Source: Nocardiopsis potens DSM 45234 (GTDB lineage: Bacteria; Actinomycetota; Actinomycetes; Streptosporangiales; Streptosporangiaceae). From it: a stretch of 64,000 nt of DNA. This document shows positions 54,418 through 62,485 of this stretch, in pieces. The notes below the pieces were generated by a model. The model was given only the letters and a program-made list of their open reading frames with translations, was not told where the DNA came from and ran no database searches. Position numbers and translations under genes: made by a program. The stretch is from contig NZ_ANBB01000015.1 in NCBI RefSeq assembly GCF_000341105.1, forward strand, positions 62,001 to 126,000, written 5' to 3'. Numbering within the stretch: position 1 is the first letter of the stretch; each line of letters starts with the position of its first letter.

Positions 54418-55179
54418 ATGGGTGTCGCTGGTGGGGAAGTCACGGTCACGGCCCTAACGCACCGGGGCGCCGTCCGTCCGGCGAACGAGGACGCGGTGGT
54501 CATGGGCGCCCTGACCGTCGCCAGCGCGAACATGACCGTTCCGGTCCGCTGCACGATGTCGCTCGCCGAGCCGGTGATCCTCGCGGTCGCCGACGGTCTG
54601 GGCGGCCACGCGGCGGGGGAGATCGCCTCCGAGCACGCGGTGCACCGGATGGCGGAGATGAGCCCCCGCCTGGTCGGGCCGGACGACGTCGACGTCCTGC
54701 TGAAGAACATCGACGAGGAGATCAAGGAGCACGCCACCCAGCACGCGGAGTTCTCCGGGATGGGCACCACGGTGGCGGGGATCCTGCTCAACGCGGACGG
54801 GAACTTCTGGTTCAACGTCGGCGACTCGCGTACCTACCGGCTGGAGGGCAACCGGCTCCGCCAGCTCTCCCAGGACGACTCGCCGCCGCTGCCGCCCTCC
54901 GAGGACGGCAAGCCGGTGACCACCAACTTCATCACCCAGTCGCTGGGCGGCAGCGGTGCGACCGCGATGGTCCCGCACGTCGGCCGGGACCCGGAGCCGG
55001 ACCCCGGCGCCTGGCTGATGTGCAGCGACGGCCTGAGCGACCTGGTCACGCTGGAGGACATGGAGCGGATCATCGCCGAGGCGGCCGACGACGAGGCCGC
55101 GGTCTACGCCCTGTGGCGGGCCGCGATGGACGCCACCGGCCGGGACAACATCAGCATCCTGCTGGCCCGCCGCAACTAG
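54418..55179 (+). CDS. PP2C-family protein serine/threonine phosphatase
   Basis: A 253-residue PPM phosphatase. The metal-site motifs are present: GAVRPANEDAV, VADGLGGHAAGE, GMGTTVAG, VGDSRTYRL, CSDGLSDL and GRDNISILL. It removes phosphate from Ser/Thr targets of Ser/Thr kinases or partner-switching proteins. The ATG at 54418 has GGAGGT 7 nt upstream; an in-frame ATG at 54397 is less well placed. Upstream, TTGGCA (54294) and TACGGT (54319) could be promoter boxes, but the spacing is long. Confidence 0.9.
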   Translation: MGVAGGEVTVTALTHRGAVRPANEDAVVMGALTVASANMTVPVRCTMSLAEPVILAVADGLGGHAAGEIASEHAVHRMAEMSPRLVGPDDVDVLLKNIDEEIKEHATQHAEFSGMGTTVAGILLNADGNFWFNVGDSRTYRLEGNRLRQLSQDDSPPLPPSEDGKPVTTNFITQSLGGSGATAMVPHVGRDPEPDPGAWLMCSDGLSDLVTLEDMERIIAEAADDEAAVYALWRAAMDATGRDNISILLARRN

Positions 55180-55196
55180 GCGGGGGCCGGAACCGG

Positions 55197-55242
55197 CGAG
55201 GGGCCGCGGGCCCGGGGCGCGCCCCGGGCCCGCGGCCCCTCG
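55197..55242. terminator. 46-bp perfect palindrome between convergent genes
   Basis: Every base from 55197 to 55219 pairs with its mirror from 55220 to 55242; the centre is CCCGGGGCG-CGCCCCGGG. It lies between the PP2C stop (55179) and the CopC stop (55255) and can end transcription from both sides. Its sequence is unrelated to the CGATGATC palindrome family. Confidence 0.75.
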
Positions 55243-55254
55243 GTCCGTGCGGGG

Positions 55255-55914
55255 TCAGGCGCCGCTTCCGCCGCTTCCGCCGGAGCGGTTCCGCAGCAGC
55301 CGCAGCACCACGACGGCGACCAGGGCGATCAGCGCGATGCCGATCACCGCGCCGCCGACCGGGCCGAACAGCGAGACCGGGTCGGAGGAGGGCACCGGGG
55401 CCTCGGAGGCGTCGCCGCCCGCGGCGGCGTCCTGCTCCCCGCCGTCGCCGGCGGAGTCCCCGGCGGCCGGGCTCTCCTCCGCGGAGGCCCCGTCCTGCTC
55501 CGCGCCGGCCACCGCGTCCTCGGTGAGGGTGAAGGAGAAGTCGTCCTCCACCACGTGGCCGTCGGAGGAGACCATCCGGTAGGCGACGGTGTAGTCGCCG
55601 GCCTCGGTCAGCTCGTCCAGTTCCACGGTGGCGTCCGGGCCGTCGACGGCGGGCTCGCCGACCGCGTGGTTCGTCCCGGAGGGGCCGTTGACCACCACGG
55701 CGTTCCCGCCGTCGCCGATGTCGGCGCTGAAGGTGAGTTCGATCCGCTCGGGGGCCCGGTCCAGTTCGGCGTCGGCCTCCGGGGTGGAGGAGAGCAGGGT
55801 GTCGTGGGCCAGGGCGGCGGGGGCGCCGCCCAGCCCGAGGAGGCCGGCCGCCGCCAGGGAGGCGGCCAGTACGGCGCCGCGGCGCAGCGGCTTCTTCACG
55901 GTGGTGTCGTTCAT
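55255..55914 (-). CDS. CopC-domain copper-binding protein with C-terminal anchor
   Basis: A 219-residue exported protein. The signal peptide ends at AALA-H37, so histidine becomes the mature N-terminus, as in CopC copper sites. The domain continues with LLSSTPEADAELDRAPERIE, LTFSADI and YRMVSSDGHVVEDDFSFTL. A low-complexity Ala/Glu/Asp stretch leads to a C-terminal membrane segment (about 186-208) and an RNRSGGSGGSG tail. It probably binds copper at the outer membrane surface. The next gene is membrane-bound and likely cooperates. Confidence 0.88.
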   Translation of the reverse strand: MNDTTVKKPLRRGAVLAASLAAAGLLGLGGAPAALAHDTLLSSTPEADAELDRAPERIELTFSADIGDGGNAVVVNGPSGTNHAVGEPAVDGPDATVELDELTEAGDYTVAYRMVSSDGHVVEDDFSFTLTEDAVAGAEQDGASAEESPAAGDSAGDGGEQDAAAGGDASEAPVPSSDPVSLFGPVGGAVIGIALIALVAVVVLRLLRNRSGGSGGSGA

Positions 55915-55963
55915 CGGTTCGGGCCCTTTCCGGCCGTCGGGGTCGGTTCCTCGGCGTGCGCGC

Positions 55964-56545
55964 TCAGCGCGCGGCGGCCGGGGGACCGCGCTGCCGGTCG
56001 GCGCCGAGCAGCCCGGGGCCGGGACGGGCGGAGGGGGCGGGGGCGGCCGGCCGGGGCCGGGCCGGGGGCGGCGCCCCGCGGAGCGGGGCGAGCAGCCGGG
56101 GCAGTGCCGCGAAGACCAGGCCGGCCAGGGCCCACAGCGCGGCCTCGCCGTGCGCGAGCAGCGCGGCGGCGAGCAGCGCCGCCCACAGGTGCCCGGCGAG
56201 CATCGCGGGGTGGTAGCCCAGGGCGTGCGCGGCGTGCGGGCCCGCCGCCGCGGCCGCGGCCGGTTCCGGGGCCGGGGCGCCCCAGGTGAGCAGCAGGTGG
56301 AGCGGGAGCTGGGCGGCGGCCAGCACCGCGAAGATCTCGCCGAACTCGCGCCGGGCGCGGGTGAACCGGGAGAGCGGCGGCCACAGCGCGGCCCCGGCGA
56401 GCAGCGGGGCCCATGGGGCGGTCGGCGCGCCGCCCCAGACCGCGTGCCCGCACCAGGCGATGCCGACGCACGCCGCGGCGAGGACCGCGGCGCGCAGCGC
56501 GTGCAGCGGGCCTCGTGCGGGGACGGGCCGGGCGGGACTGTGCAC
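55964..56545 (-). CDS. small polytopic membrane protein beside CopC
   Basis: A 193-residue hydrophobic protein with about five predicted segments (ALRAAVLAAACVGIAW, APLLAGAALWPPL, FAVLAAAQLPLHLLLTW, MLAGHLWAALLAAALLA, ALWALAGLVFAALP). Histidines lie at segment ends and the C-terminus is Pro/Arg-rich. It is separated from copC by 49 nt in the same direction. Its position upstream of copC suggests a role in copper handling; the family is not recognised. The GTG start at 56545 has no strong ribosome site. Confidence 0.65.
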   Translation of the reverse strand: MHSPARPVPARGPLHALRAAVLAAACVGIAWCGHAVWGGAPTAPWAPLLAGAALWPPLSRFTRARREFGEIFAVLAAAQLPLHLLLTWGAPAPEPAAAAAAGPHAAHALGYHPAMLAGHLWAALLAAALLAHGEAALWALAGLVFAALPRLLAPLRGAPPPARPRPAAPAPSARPGPGLLGADRQRGPPAAAR

Positions 56546-56723
56546 GGTTCTCGAACCTAACCGAGGCGGCCCGGCGGAGGAACCGCCCCATCGCGCCGGG
56601 CTCCCGGCGCGGTGCGGGGCGCTGGGCGGGCGGGAGCGCGCTCGGTGCGGCGGGGCGGGAAGGGCGGGGAAGGACGGAGGCCGGCCGCCTCCGCTCGGCG
56701 GCCGGCCTCCGAAGGGTGCTCTT

Positions 56724-56987
56724 CTAGGCGACCGGGGCCAGCTCGCGGCGCATGTAGCGGCGCTCCTCGGGCGTGGTGCCGCCCCATACTCCGTCGGCCT
56801 CTCCGGCCCTCAGCGCCCACCGCAGGCATTCTTGGCGAACAGGGCAGCTGCGGCAGACGGCCTTGGCCAGGTCGGTGCTCTGCCGGCCGGGGCCGGTGCT
56901 GCTGACCGGGAAGAAGAGCTCCGGGTCGTACTGGCGGCATGCTCCGCTGCGGACCCAGTCTTCGCTGTCGTGGTAAAGGCGATTCAC
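56724..56987 (-). CDS. WhiB-family iron-sulfur transcription regulator
   Basis: An 87-residue Wbl protein. Cysteines at 17, 45, 48 and 54 (GACR, CRSCPVRQEC) bind a [4Fe-4S] cluster. GVWGG at about 66-70 is the family turn, followed by the basic helix TTPEERRYMRREL. Wbl proteins bind sigma factors and respond to redox or nitric oxide. The GTG start has GGAGG 7 nt upstream. Confidence 0.93.
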   Translation of the reverse strand: MNRLYHDSEDWVRSGACRQYDPELFFPVSSTGPGRQSTDLAKAVCRSCPVRQECLRWALRAGEADGVWGGTTPEERRYMRRELAPVA

Positions 56988-57122
56988 CGGAAGCCTCCGT
57001 TCCCATGCTCACGTCCCGCCCCACCGGGCGGGGGGACCGCCGGCGGGACCGCCGCCGACCGGGACCTCGCGTGAAGGCTGTCGATGGCCGTGCGATCGAG
57101 CTTCACCGAGACATCGACCCGC

Positions 57123-57149
57123 TGTAGTACTACAACGGGTCGTACTACA
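57123..57149. promoter_or_regulatory. TGTAGTACTACA palindrome with repeated GTACTACA
   Basis: TGTAGTACTACA (57123-57134) is a perfect 12-bp palindrome. GTACTACA occurs within it and again at 57142-57149. It lies about 140 nt upstream of the WhiB gene and 500 nt upstream of ectA. It is a good candidate regulator site for the WhiB promoter, but no regulator is recognised. Confidence 0.45.
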
Positions 57150-57349
57150 CGCAGTCTGTTCGATAACGCCGCTCAGTTCAACCCGTGGGACGGTTCCCGT
57201 GAAGGAACGAGGCCACCGTCACACGATCCGTGCAATCACCCCGCTGACCCGCCGGACTGCGGGAACGCCGGAGGTTCCGGCGGGCGGAGCGGAACGGGGG
57301 TGGGCGCTTCGTGGTCTGTCGCGAGGATTCACCCGAATCAGTGTGACTT

Positions 57350-57362
57350 AGAACACTGTTCT
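57350..57362. promoter_or_regulatory. AGAACA-C-TGTTCT palindrome upstream of ectA
   Basis: This is a perfect 13-bp palindrome about 290 nt before the chosen ectA start. The downstream TATGTT near 57386 could be a -10 box. The region 56988-57645 has no gene that I can support. Confidence 0.4.
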
Positions 57363-57619
57363 CGGCGGCGTGTCCGTGGCGTATGTTTGCCCGGTGAGAG
57401 CCGGGCGCGGCAGCATGCCCCCGGAACTCCTCCGCCGGACGGCCCGCGCGGCGATCGGGGTGAAACCCCTGGTGGCCCCGGAGTCCCGAGCGCTTCCGGG
57501 CGGGCCCGACCGGCCGCCCCCGATCCCCACGGATTGTGACGGCGAGCGCCAGAAGGGCTAGCTCTACCCGGTGCAACAGCGTCGAAACACATCCGCCGTT
57601 TCCAAGAAAAACGCTGCTC

Positions 57620-57640
57620 AGGAACGTTCGCTAAGTTCCT
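57620..57640. promoter_or_regulatory. AGGAAC-N9-GTTCCT inverted repeat at the ectA start
   Basis: The two 6-bp arms are complementary with a 9-nt spacer and end 5 nt before the chosen GTG of ectA. Both this and the palindrome at 57350 share GAAC/GTTC half-sites. It could be an operator or a leader hairpin over the ribosome site. Confidence 0.4.
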
Positions 57641-57645
57641 TCGAC

Positions 57646-58239
57646 GTGCCTCACCGAAGCAGCGACCTCGCAGATCCCGAGTCGGCCGACCGCGGCCCGC
57701 TCCCCAGGGTGACCGCCGGAACCGGCGCCGATCCCGACGGAGCGGTCCTCTCCCGGCCGGTGCTCGACGACGGACCGGACCTGTGGCGGCTGGCCCGCGA
57801 CTGCGGCCTCGACGTCAACACGCCCTACGCCTACGCCCTGTGGTGCCGGGACTTCTCCGACACCTCGGTGATCGCCAGGGACGCGGACGGCACGCCGCTG
57901 GGCTACGTCATCGGACATCTGCGCCCGGCCGCGCCCACCACCTACTTCCTGTGGCAGGTGGGCGTCGCCGAGCGGGCCCGGGGCCGCCGCCTGGCCAGGC
58001 GCATGCTGGACCGGATCGCGGAGCGCTTCGCCGGCCTCGGCGTCACCCACCTGGAGGCCACCGTCACCCCGGGCAACGCCGCATCGCGCGCGCTGTTCGC
58101 CTCGTTCGCCCGGGAGCACGGGGCCGAACCCGTGTGGACCCCGCTGTTCGAGCACCGCCACTTCCCGGCCGAGAGCGGCGGCCACGAACCGGAGGACCTG
58201 GTCCGGATCGGCCCGCTGCACACCCCCGACCCCTCCTGA
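57646..58239 (+). CDS. ectA: L-2,4-diaminobutyrate acetyltransferase
   Basis: A GNAT-fold enzyme that acetylates diaminobutyrate at the gamma-amino group, the second dedicated step to ectoine. Family marks are LWRLARDCGLDVNTPYAYAL, CRDFSDTSVIA, FLWQVGVAERARGRRLARRM (acetyl-CoA loop) and EATVTPGNAASRALFASFAR. I chose the GTG at 57646 (197 residues). The stretch from 57571 to 57645 is open, but about half its third codon positions are A or T, unlike the near-uniform G/C after 57646. Neither start has a clear ribosome site. It heads the ectABCD operon. Confidence 0.88.
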   Translation: MPHRSSDLADPESADRGPLPRVTAGTGADPDGAVLSRPVLDDGPDLWRLARDCGLDVNTPYAYALWCRDFSDTSVIARDADGTPLGYVIGHLRPAAPTTYFLWQVGVAERARGRRLARRMLDRIAERFAGLGVTHLEATVTPGNAASRALFASFAREHGAEPVWTPLFEHRHFPAESGGHEPEDLVRIGPLHTPDPS

Positions 58240-58299
58240 ACACCCCGACTTCCAAGCCGAGAGCCCATGAAACTGGGGAAAGGAACGAAGGAACCCACG

Positions 58300-59565
58300 A
58301 TGGAGATCTTCGAGCGCCTCGAGTCCGAAGTCCGCAGCTACTGCCGGAACTGGCCGGTCGTCTTCAACGAGGCGCGGGGCAGCTACATCTACGACGAGTC
58401 GGGCCGCGCCTACCTCGACTTCTTCGCGGGTGCCGGTTCCCTCAACTACGGTCACAACAACCCCGAGCTCAAGACCCGGCTCATCGACTACATCCTCTCC
58501 GACTCGGTGGTGCACAGCCTGGACGCCTACAGCGCGGCCAAACGCGAGTTCCTCACCGCCTTCGAGGAGGTCCTGCTGGGCCCGCGCGGCCTCGACTACA
58601 AGGTCCAGTTCCCCGGCCCGGCCGGGAACAACGCGGTGGAGGCGGCGCTGAAACTGGCCCGCAAGTACACCGGGCGCGAGACCGTCATCAGCTTCACCAA
58701 CGGCTTCCACGGCATGACCCTGGGCGCGCTGGCGGTGACCGGCAACTCGATGAAGCGCGGCGGCGCCGGCGTCCCGCTGGGCCACACCGCCACCATGCCG
58801 TTCGACAACTACCTCGACGGGCGGACGCCGGACTTCCTCTGGCTGCGCAGCCTGCTCGAGGACAGCGGCAGCGGCCTGGACAAACCGGCCGCGGTCATCG
58901 TCGAGACGGTCCAGGGCGAGGGCGGCATCAACGCGGCCAGCGCCGAGTGGCTGCGCGGCCTGGAGGCGCTCTGCCGCGAGTACGGCATCCTGCTCATCGT
59001 CGACGACATCCAGATGGGCTGCGGCCGCACCGGCGGGTTCTTCAGCTTCGAAGAGGCCGGGATCACCCCGGACATCGTCACCCTGTCCAAGTCGATCAGC
59101 GGCTACGGCCTGCCGCTCGCGCTCACCCTGTTCCGCCGGGAGCTGGACGTGTGGGAGCCGGGCGAGCACAACGGCACCTTCCGCGGGTTCAACCCCGCCT
59201 TCGCCACCGGCGCCGCCGCGCTCCGCGCCTTCTGGAGCGACGACGAGCTGGAGAAGGCGACCCTGGCCAAGGGCGAGCTGATCGCCTCCCGGCTGGCCGA
59301 CATCGCCGAGGACGCCGCCGAGGCGGGCGCGCACGTCCGCGGCCGCGGCATGGCGCGCGGCCTGGCCTTCGAGCGCCCCGGCGCGGCCAAGGCGGTGGCC
59401 GCCGAGGCGTTCAAGCGCGGCCTGCTGCTGGAGACCTCCGGCCCCGAGGACGAGGTCGCCAAGCTGCTGCCGCCGCTCACCACCGCCAACGAGGACCTGG
59501 AGCGAGGGCTGGACATCATCGCGGAATCCACGCGTGCCGCGGTGAAGACCCCCCAGCCGGCCTAG
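58300..59565 (+). CDS. ectB: L-2,4-diaminobutyrate-2-oxoglutarate transaminase
   Basis: A 421-residue class III aminotransferase of normal EctB length. It converts aspartate semialdehyde to diaminobutyrate using glutamate and PLP. Visible features are [59 protein letters not shown] (PLP-binding Asp) and [12 protein letters not shown] with the Schiff-base lysine. The ATG at 58300 (MEIFERLES) has AAGGAA upstream; an ATG at 58267 would add 11 residues. Confidence 0.95.
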   Translation: MEIFERLESEVRSYCRNWPVVFNEARGSYIYDESGRAYLDFFAGAGSLNYGHNNPELKTRLIDYILSDSVVHSLDAYSAAKREFLTAFEEVLLGPRGLDYKVQFPGPAGNNAVEAALKLARKYTGRETVISFTNGFHGMTLGALAVTGNSMKRGGAGVPLGHTATMPFDNYLDGRTPDFLWLRSLLEDSGSGLDKPAAVIVETVQGEGGINAASAEWLRGLEALCREYGILLIVDDIQMGCGRTGGFFSFEEAGITPDIVTLSKSISGYGLPLALTLFRRELDVWEPGEHNGTFRGFNPAFATGAAALRAFWSDDELEKATLAKGELIASRLADIAEDAAEAGAHVRGRGMARGLAFERPGAAKAVAAEAFKRGLLLETSGPEDEVAKLLPPLTTANEDLERGLDIIAESTRAAVKTPQPA

Positions 59566-59598
59566 CGCCCTGATAAACCGGGTTGCATCATCCGGAAC

Positions 59599-59652
59599 GG
59601 CCCGCGGACCCTGTGAAGGCGGACGCCCCGCGCGGAGCGGGGTCCGCGGGCC
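59599..59652 (+). promoter_or_regulatory. alternative hairpins in the ectB-ectC gap
   Basis: GGCCCGCGGACC (59599-59610) pairs perfectly with GGTCCGCGGGCC (59641-59652). A competing hairpin CCCCGC-GCGGA-GCGGGG (59626-59642) uses bases that overlap the start of the second arm. Only one of the two can form completely, so this could set the relative level of ectC/ectD or act as an attenuator. Confidence 0.45.
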
Positions 59653-59686
59653 ACTGCACGAAGCAAGCGAAAAGGGAGCAGCCACA

Positions 59687-60082
59687 GTGATCGTGCGCAG
59701 CCTGAAGGACATCGACGGCACCGAGGCGGACGTCCAGACCGAGACCTGGCGCAGCCGTCGGATCGTCCTCGCCAAGGAGGGCGTGGGCTTCTCGTTCCAC
59801 GAGACGGTGCTGTACGCGGGCACGGAGACCAGCATGTGGTACGCCAACCACATCGAGCTGGTGCACTGCATCGAGGGTGAGGCCGAGGTCACCAACGACG
59901 AGACCGGCGAGGTCCACCTCATCACCCCCGGCACCCTCTACCTGCTCAACGGCCACGAGAAGCACACCGTCCGCCCGAAGACCGACTTCCGGGTGCTGTG
60001 CGTGTTCAACCCGCCCGTCACCGGGCGCGAGGTGCACGACGAGAACGGTGTGTACCCGCTGCTCACCGAGGCCGACGCCTGA
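59687..60082 (+). CDS. ectC: L-ectoine synthase
   Basis: A 131-residue cupin that cyclises N-gamma-acetyldiaminobutyrate to ectoine. Family marks are [56 protein letters not shown] (metal-binding Glu), [14 protein letters not shown] and [17 protein letters not shown]. The GTG at 59687 lies after AAAGGGAGCAGCCACA. Length and motifs are fully typical. Confidence 0.96.
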   Translation: MIVRSLKDIDGTEADVQTETWRSRRIVLAKEGVGFSFHETVLYAGTETSMWYANHIELVHCIEGEAEVTNDETGEVHLITPGTLYLLNGHEKHTVRPKTDFRVLCVFNPPVTGREVHDENGVYPLLTEADA

Positions 60083-60088
60083 GCGCCC

Positions 60089-60113
60089 GGGCGGGGCGCG
60101 CCGCGCCCCGCCC
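60089..60113 (+). terminator. GC hairpin in the ectC-ectD gap
   Basis: GGGCGGGGCG (60089-60098) pairs with CGCCCCGCCC (60104-60113) around a 5-nt loop. It starts 7 nt after the ectC stop. It may partly terminate transcription and lower ectD relative to ectABC. Confidence 0.45.
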
Positions 60114-60201
60114 GCCCGCGCCCGCGCTCGGCCCCGGCCACGAACGCCAGAGAACCGATCACGAGCAGAAGAAGGAGAGAACCCCGCAGAGGGGTGACGC
60201 C

Positions 60202-61116
60202 ATGACTGCGTTGACGGAGACTCAGCTGCCGGCCCCGGACGAATACCCGACCCGCAAGGACCGAGCGCCGGCCCTGCTCTACCGGACCCACCCCACGGTG
60301 TGGGGCCCGGTCGAGGACGGCCCGTGCACCACCGAGGAGATCGAGGCCTACGCGGCCACCGGATACGCCCGCACCGAAGGGCTGCTCACCGGGGACGAGA
60401 TCCGCGGCCTCAGCGCCGAACTGGACCGGCTCCGCGGGGACGACGGGATGCTGGTCGACGACCGCACCGCGATCGCCGAGGGCCTGGACGGCGCCCAGGT
60501 GCGCTCCGTCTACGAGGTGCACCGGATCAGCGACGCCTTCGCCGAGCTGGCGCGCGACCCCAGAGTGGTCGACCGCGCCCGGCAGATCCTCGGCTCCGAC
60601 GTCTACCTGTACCAGACCCGGGCCACCCACGTCCCCGGCCTCGACGCCGCCGACGTGCACTGGCACTCCGACTTCGAGACCTGGCACGCCGAGGACGGCA
60701 TGCCGGCGCCGCGCGCGGTGGCGGTCTCCATCGCGCTGACCGACGCCGTCGAGGAGAACGGCGCGCTCCGGGTGATGCCGGGCTCGCACAAGACCTTCGT
60801 GTCGTGCGTGGGGGAGACCCCCGACGACCACTACCTCGACGCCGGCAAGAGCCAGGAGGCCGGCCTGCCCGACGACGGCAGCCTGTCCATCATGACCGGC
60901 ATGTACGGCGTGGACGTGCTGGCCGCCGAGGCCGGCGCCGTGACGCTGTGCGACGCCAACCTGATGCACGGCGCCGCCGCCAACGCCACCTCCGACCCGC
61001 GCTCCGAGCTGCTGCTGGTCTTCAACAGCGTGGAGAACACCTGCGTGGACCCGTTCTCGGCGGACGCGCCGCGCCCCGCCTTCCTCGGCGCCCGGGAGGC
61101 CCGGCCGCTGAGCTGA
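60202..61116 (+). CDS. ectD: ectoine hydroxylase
   Basis: A 304-residue Fe(II)/2-oxoglutarate dioxygenase that makes 5-hydroxyectoine. The iron site is H155-x-D157 in HWHSDFETWHAEDGMP and H256 in LMHGAAAN; R267 in SDPRSELLLVFN can hold 2-oxoglutarate. The segment RATHVPGLDAADVHWHSD differs from the more usual aromatic-rich approach to the WHSD motif, so it is a somewhat diverged EctD. The ATG follows GAGGGGTGACGCC. Confidence 0.94.
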   Translation: MTALTETQLPAPDEYPTRKDRAPALLYRTHPTVWGPVEDGPCTTEEIEAYAATGYARTEGLLTGDEIRGLSAELDRLRGDDGMLVDDRTAIAEGLDGAQVRSVYEVHRISDAFAELARDPRVVDRARQILGSDVYLYQTRATHVPGLDAADVHWHSDFETWHAEDGMPAPRAVAVSIALTDAVEENGALRVMPGSHKTFVSCVGETPDDHYLDAGKSQEAGLPDDGSLSIMTGMYGVDVLAAEAGAVTLCDANLMHGAAANATSDPRSELLLVFNSVENTCVDPFSADAPRPAFLGAREARPLS

Positions 61117-61144
61117 CCGCGGGCGCGCTCCGCGCCGACCGCGC

Positions 61145-61179
61145 GGGCGCCGCCCGGCCGCTCCGGCCGGGCGGCGCCC
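61145..61179 (+). terminator. strong hairpin after ectD
   Basis: A 16-bp perfect GC stem (61145-61160 with 61164-61179) has a CTC loop, 29 nt after the ectD stop. There is no T-run. It probably ends the ectABCD transcript before the uptake operon. Confidence 0.7.
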
Positions 61180-61558
61180 GCCCCCTCCGCTCCGCCGGGG
61201 ACCGGTCCGCTCCGCCCTCCGGGACTGACCCGCTGAAGTCGCCCGTATCCCTAAGGTGATCAGGTCGTTCTTCCCGGGTAGGTCTCCCGGGGCGACCCGA
61301 TCGTTACGGGGCCGGACCCGGCCAGAGCGTTGGGGAACAAGTGGATAACGACCCCGTTAGGGGCCGCCGATCTTGGGGACGTGAGCCCGAACAAGGCGGC
61401 ACCGACCGGCGATCCGCGCGCTCGCCGGGCGGCCGCGGACCCGCGCGACAGCGGGCCCGCGGCCGCCCGGCGGGCGCCGTCGGTGTCCTCCTCCCGGGGG
61501 AGACCCGCTCGGGGAGGACCGCCGCACCATTCCCTTAGCCCCCGATGAGGAGAAGTCA
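61180..61558 (+). promoter_or_regulatory. promoter region of the ehu operon
   Basis: There is no gene here. CGTTACGGGGCC at 61302-61313 and CGTTAGGGGCC at 61355-61365 form a near direct repeat 53 nt apart, a possible operator pair. GTGGATAACG near 61341-61350 could contribute to a -10 region. AGGAGA near 61548 is the ribosome site of ehuB. Confidence 0.35.
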
Positions 61559-62473
61559 ATGAGCAAGAACAGGCCGCACGGCCGGTACGGACGCCGCGAT
61601 CTGGTCCGTGTGGGCGCACTGGGGGCGGCGGCCGTCCTCGGGGCGACCTCGCTGACCGCGTGCTCCAAGGCCGACACCGGGCCGATGAGCCTGGACGACC
61701 TGCGCGAGCAGGGCTACATCCGGGCCGCGATCAACAACGAGCCGCCGTTCGGCTTCATCGACGAGGACGGCGAGGTCACCGGTGCCGCTCCGGAGCTGCT
61801 CCGGGAGATGGCCAAGGAGCTCGGCATCGAGGAGGTGCGGGCGGAGTCGGTCGCCTGGGACGCGCTCATCCCCGGACTGAACTCCGGCAAGTACGACGTG
61901 GTCGCCGCCGGCATGTACATCACGCCGGAGCGCTGCGAAGAGGTCGCCTTCATGGAGCCCGACTACAAGGTCGAGCAGGCGCTGATGGTGCCCAAGGGCG
62001 ACGCCGAGGAGCTGCCCGACTTCGCGGCGGTCGCCGAGGACGGCGAGGCCAAGATCGCGGTGCTCAACGCCTCGGTGGAGCAGGGCTACGCCGAGGCCGC
62101 CGGGGTGGGCAAGGACCAGATGGAGCTGGCCGGAAGCGCCACCGAGCTGCTCGACCTGCTGGAGAACGGCCGGGTGGACGCGGTCGGGCTGAGCACCTTC
62201 TCGCTCAACTACCAGATGGAGCAGCGCGGGATGGAGGACGACTTCGAGGTCACCGAGGGCTTCATCCCGAAGAACGAGGAGGGCGAGGACGAGAGCCCCG
62301 CCGGAGGCTTCGCGTTCGCCAAGCAGAACACCGAGGTGCGCGACGAGTTCAACACCGTGCTCGCCGGCTTCAAGGAGGACGGGACGCTCCGCGAGACCGT
62401 CGAGCCGTTCGGCTTCGACGAGTCCTCCGACCCGGGCGACCTGACCACCGAGCAGCTCTGCGCGGCCGGCTGA
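61559..62473 (+). CDS. ehuB: ectoine/hydroxyectoine-binding lipoprotein
   Basis: A 304-residue amino-acid-type (SBP_bac_3) binding protein. The N-terminus has RRDLVRVG (Tat-like) and lipobox LTAC with the lipidated cysteine at 35. The mature part has YIRAAINNEPPFGFIDEDGE, APELLREMAKELG, WDALIPGLNSGKYDVVAAGM and AVGLSTFSLNYQM, the pattern of EhuB. The identification is supported by ectABCD immediately upstream and by two His/Glu/QAT-type permeases and an ATPase downstream. Confidence 0.88.
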   Translation: MSKNRPHGRYGRRDLVRVGALGAAAVLGATSLTACSKADTGPMSLDDLREQGYIRAAINNEPPFGFIDEDGEVTGAAPELLREMAKELGIEEVRAESVAWDALIPGLNSGKYDVVAAGMYITPERCEEVAFMEPDYKVEQALMVPKGDAEELPDFAAVAEDGEAKIAVLNASVEQGYAEAAGVGKDQMELAGSATELLDLLENGRVDAVGLSTFSLNYQMEQRGMEDDFEVTEGFIPKNEEGEDESPAGGFAFAKQNTEVRDEFNTVLAGFKEDGTLRETVEPFGFDESSDPGDLTTEQLCAAG

Positions 62474-62485
62474 CGGAAGGGCCAC

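Noticed and set aside
55197-55242. Fifth member of the CGATGATC palindrome family
   Set aside because: Position and palindromy are similar, but the sequence is unrelated and the length is 46 bp.
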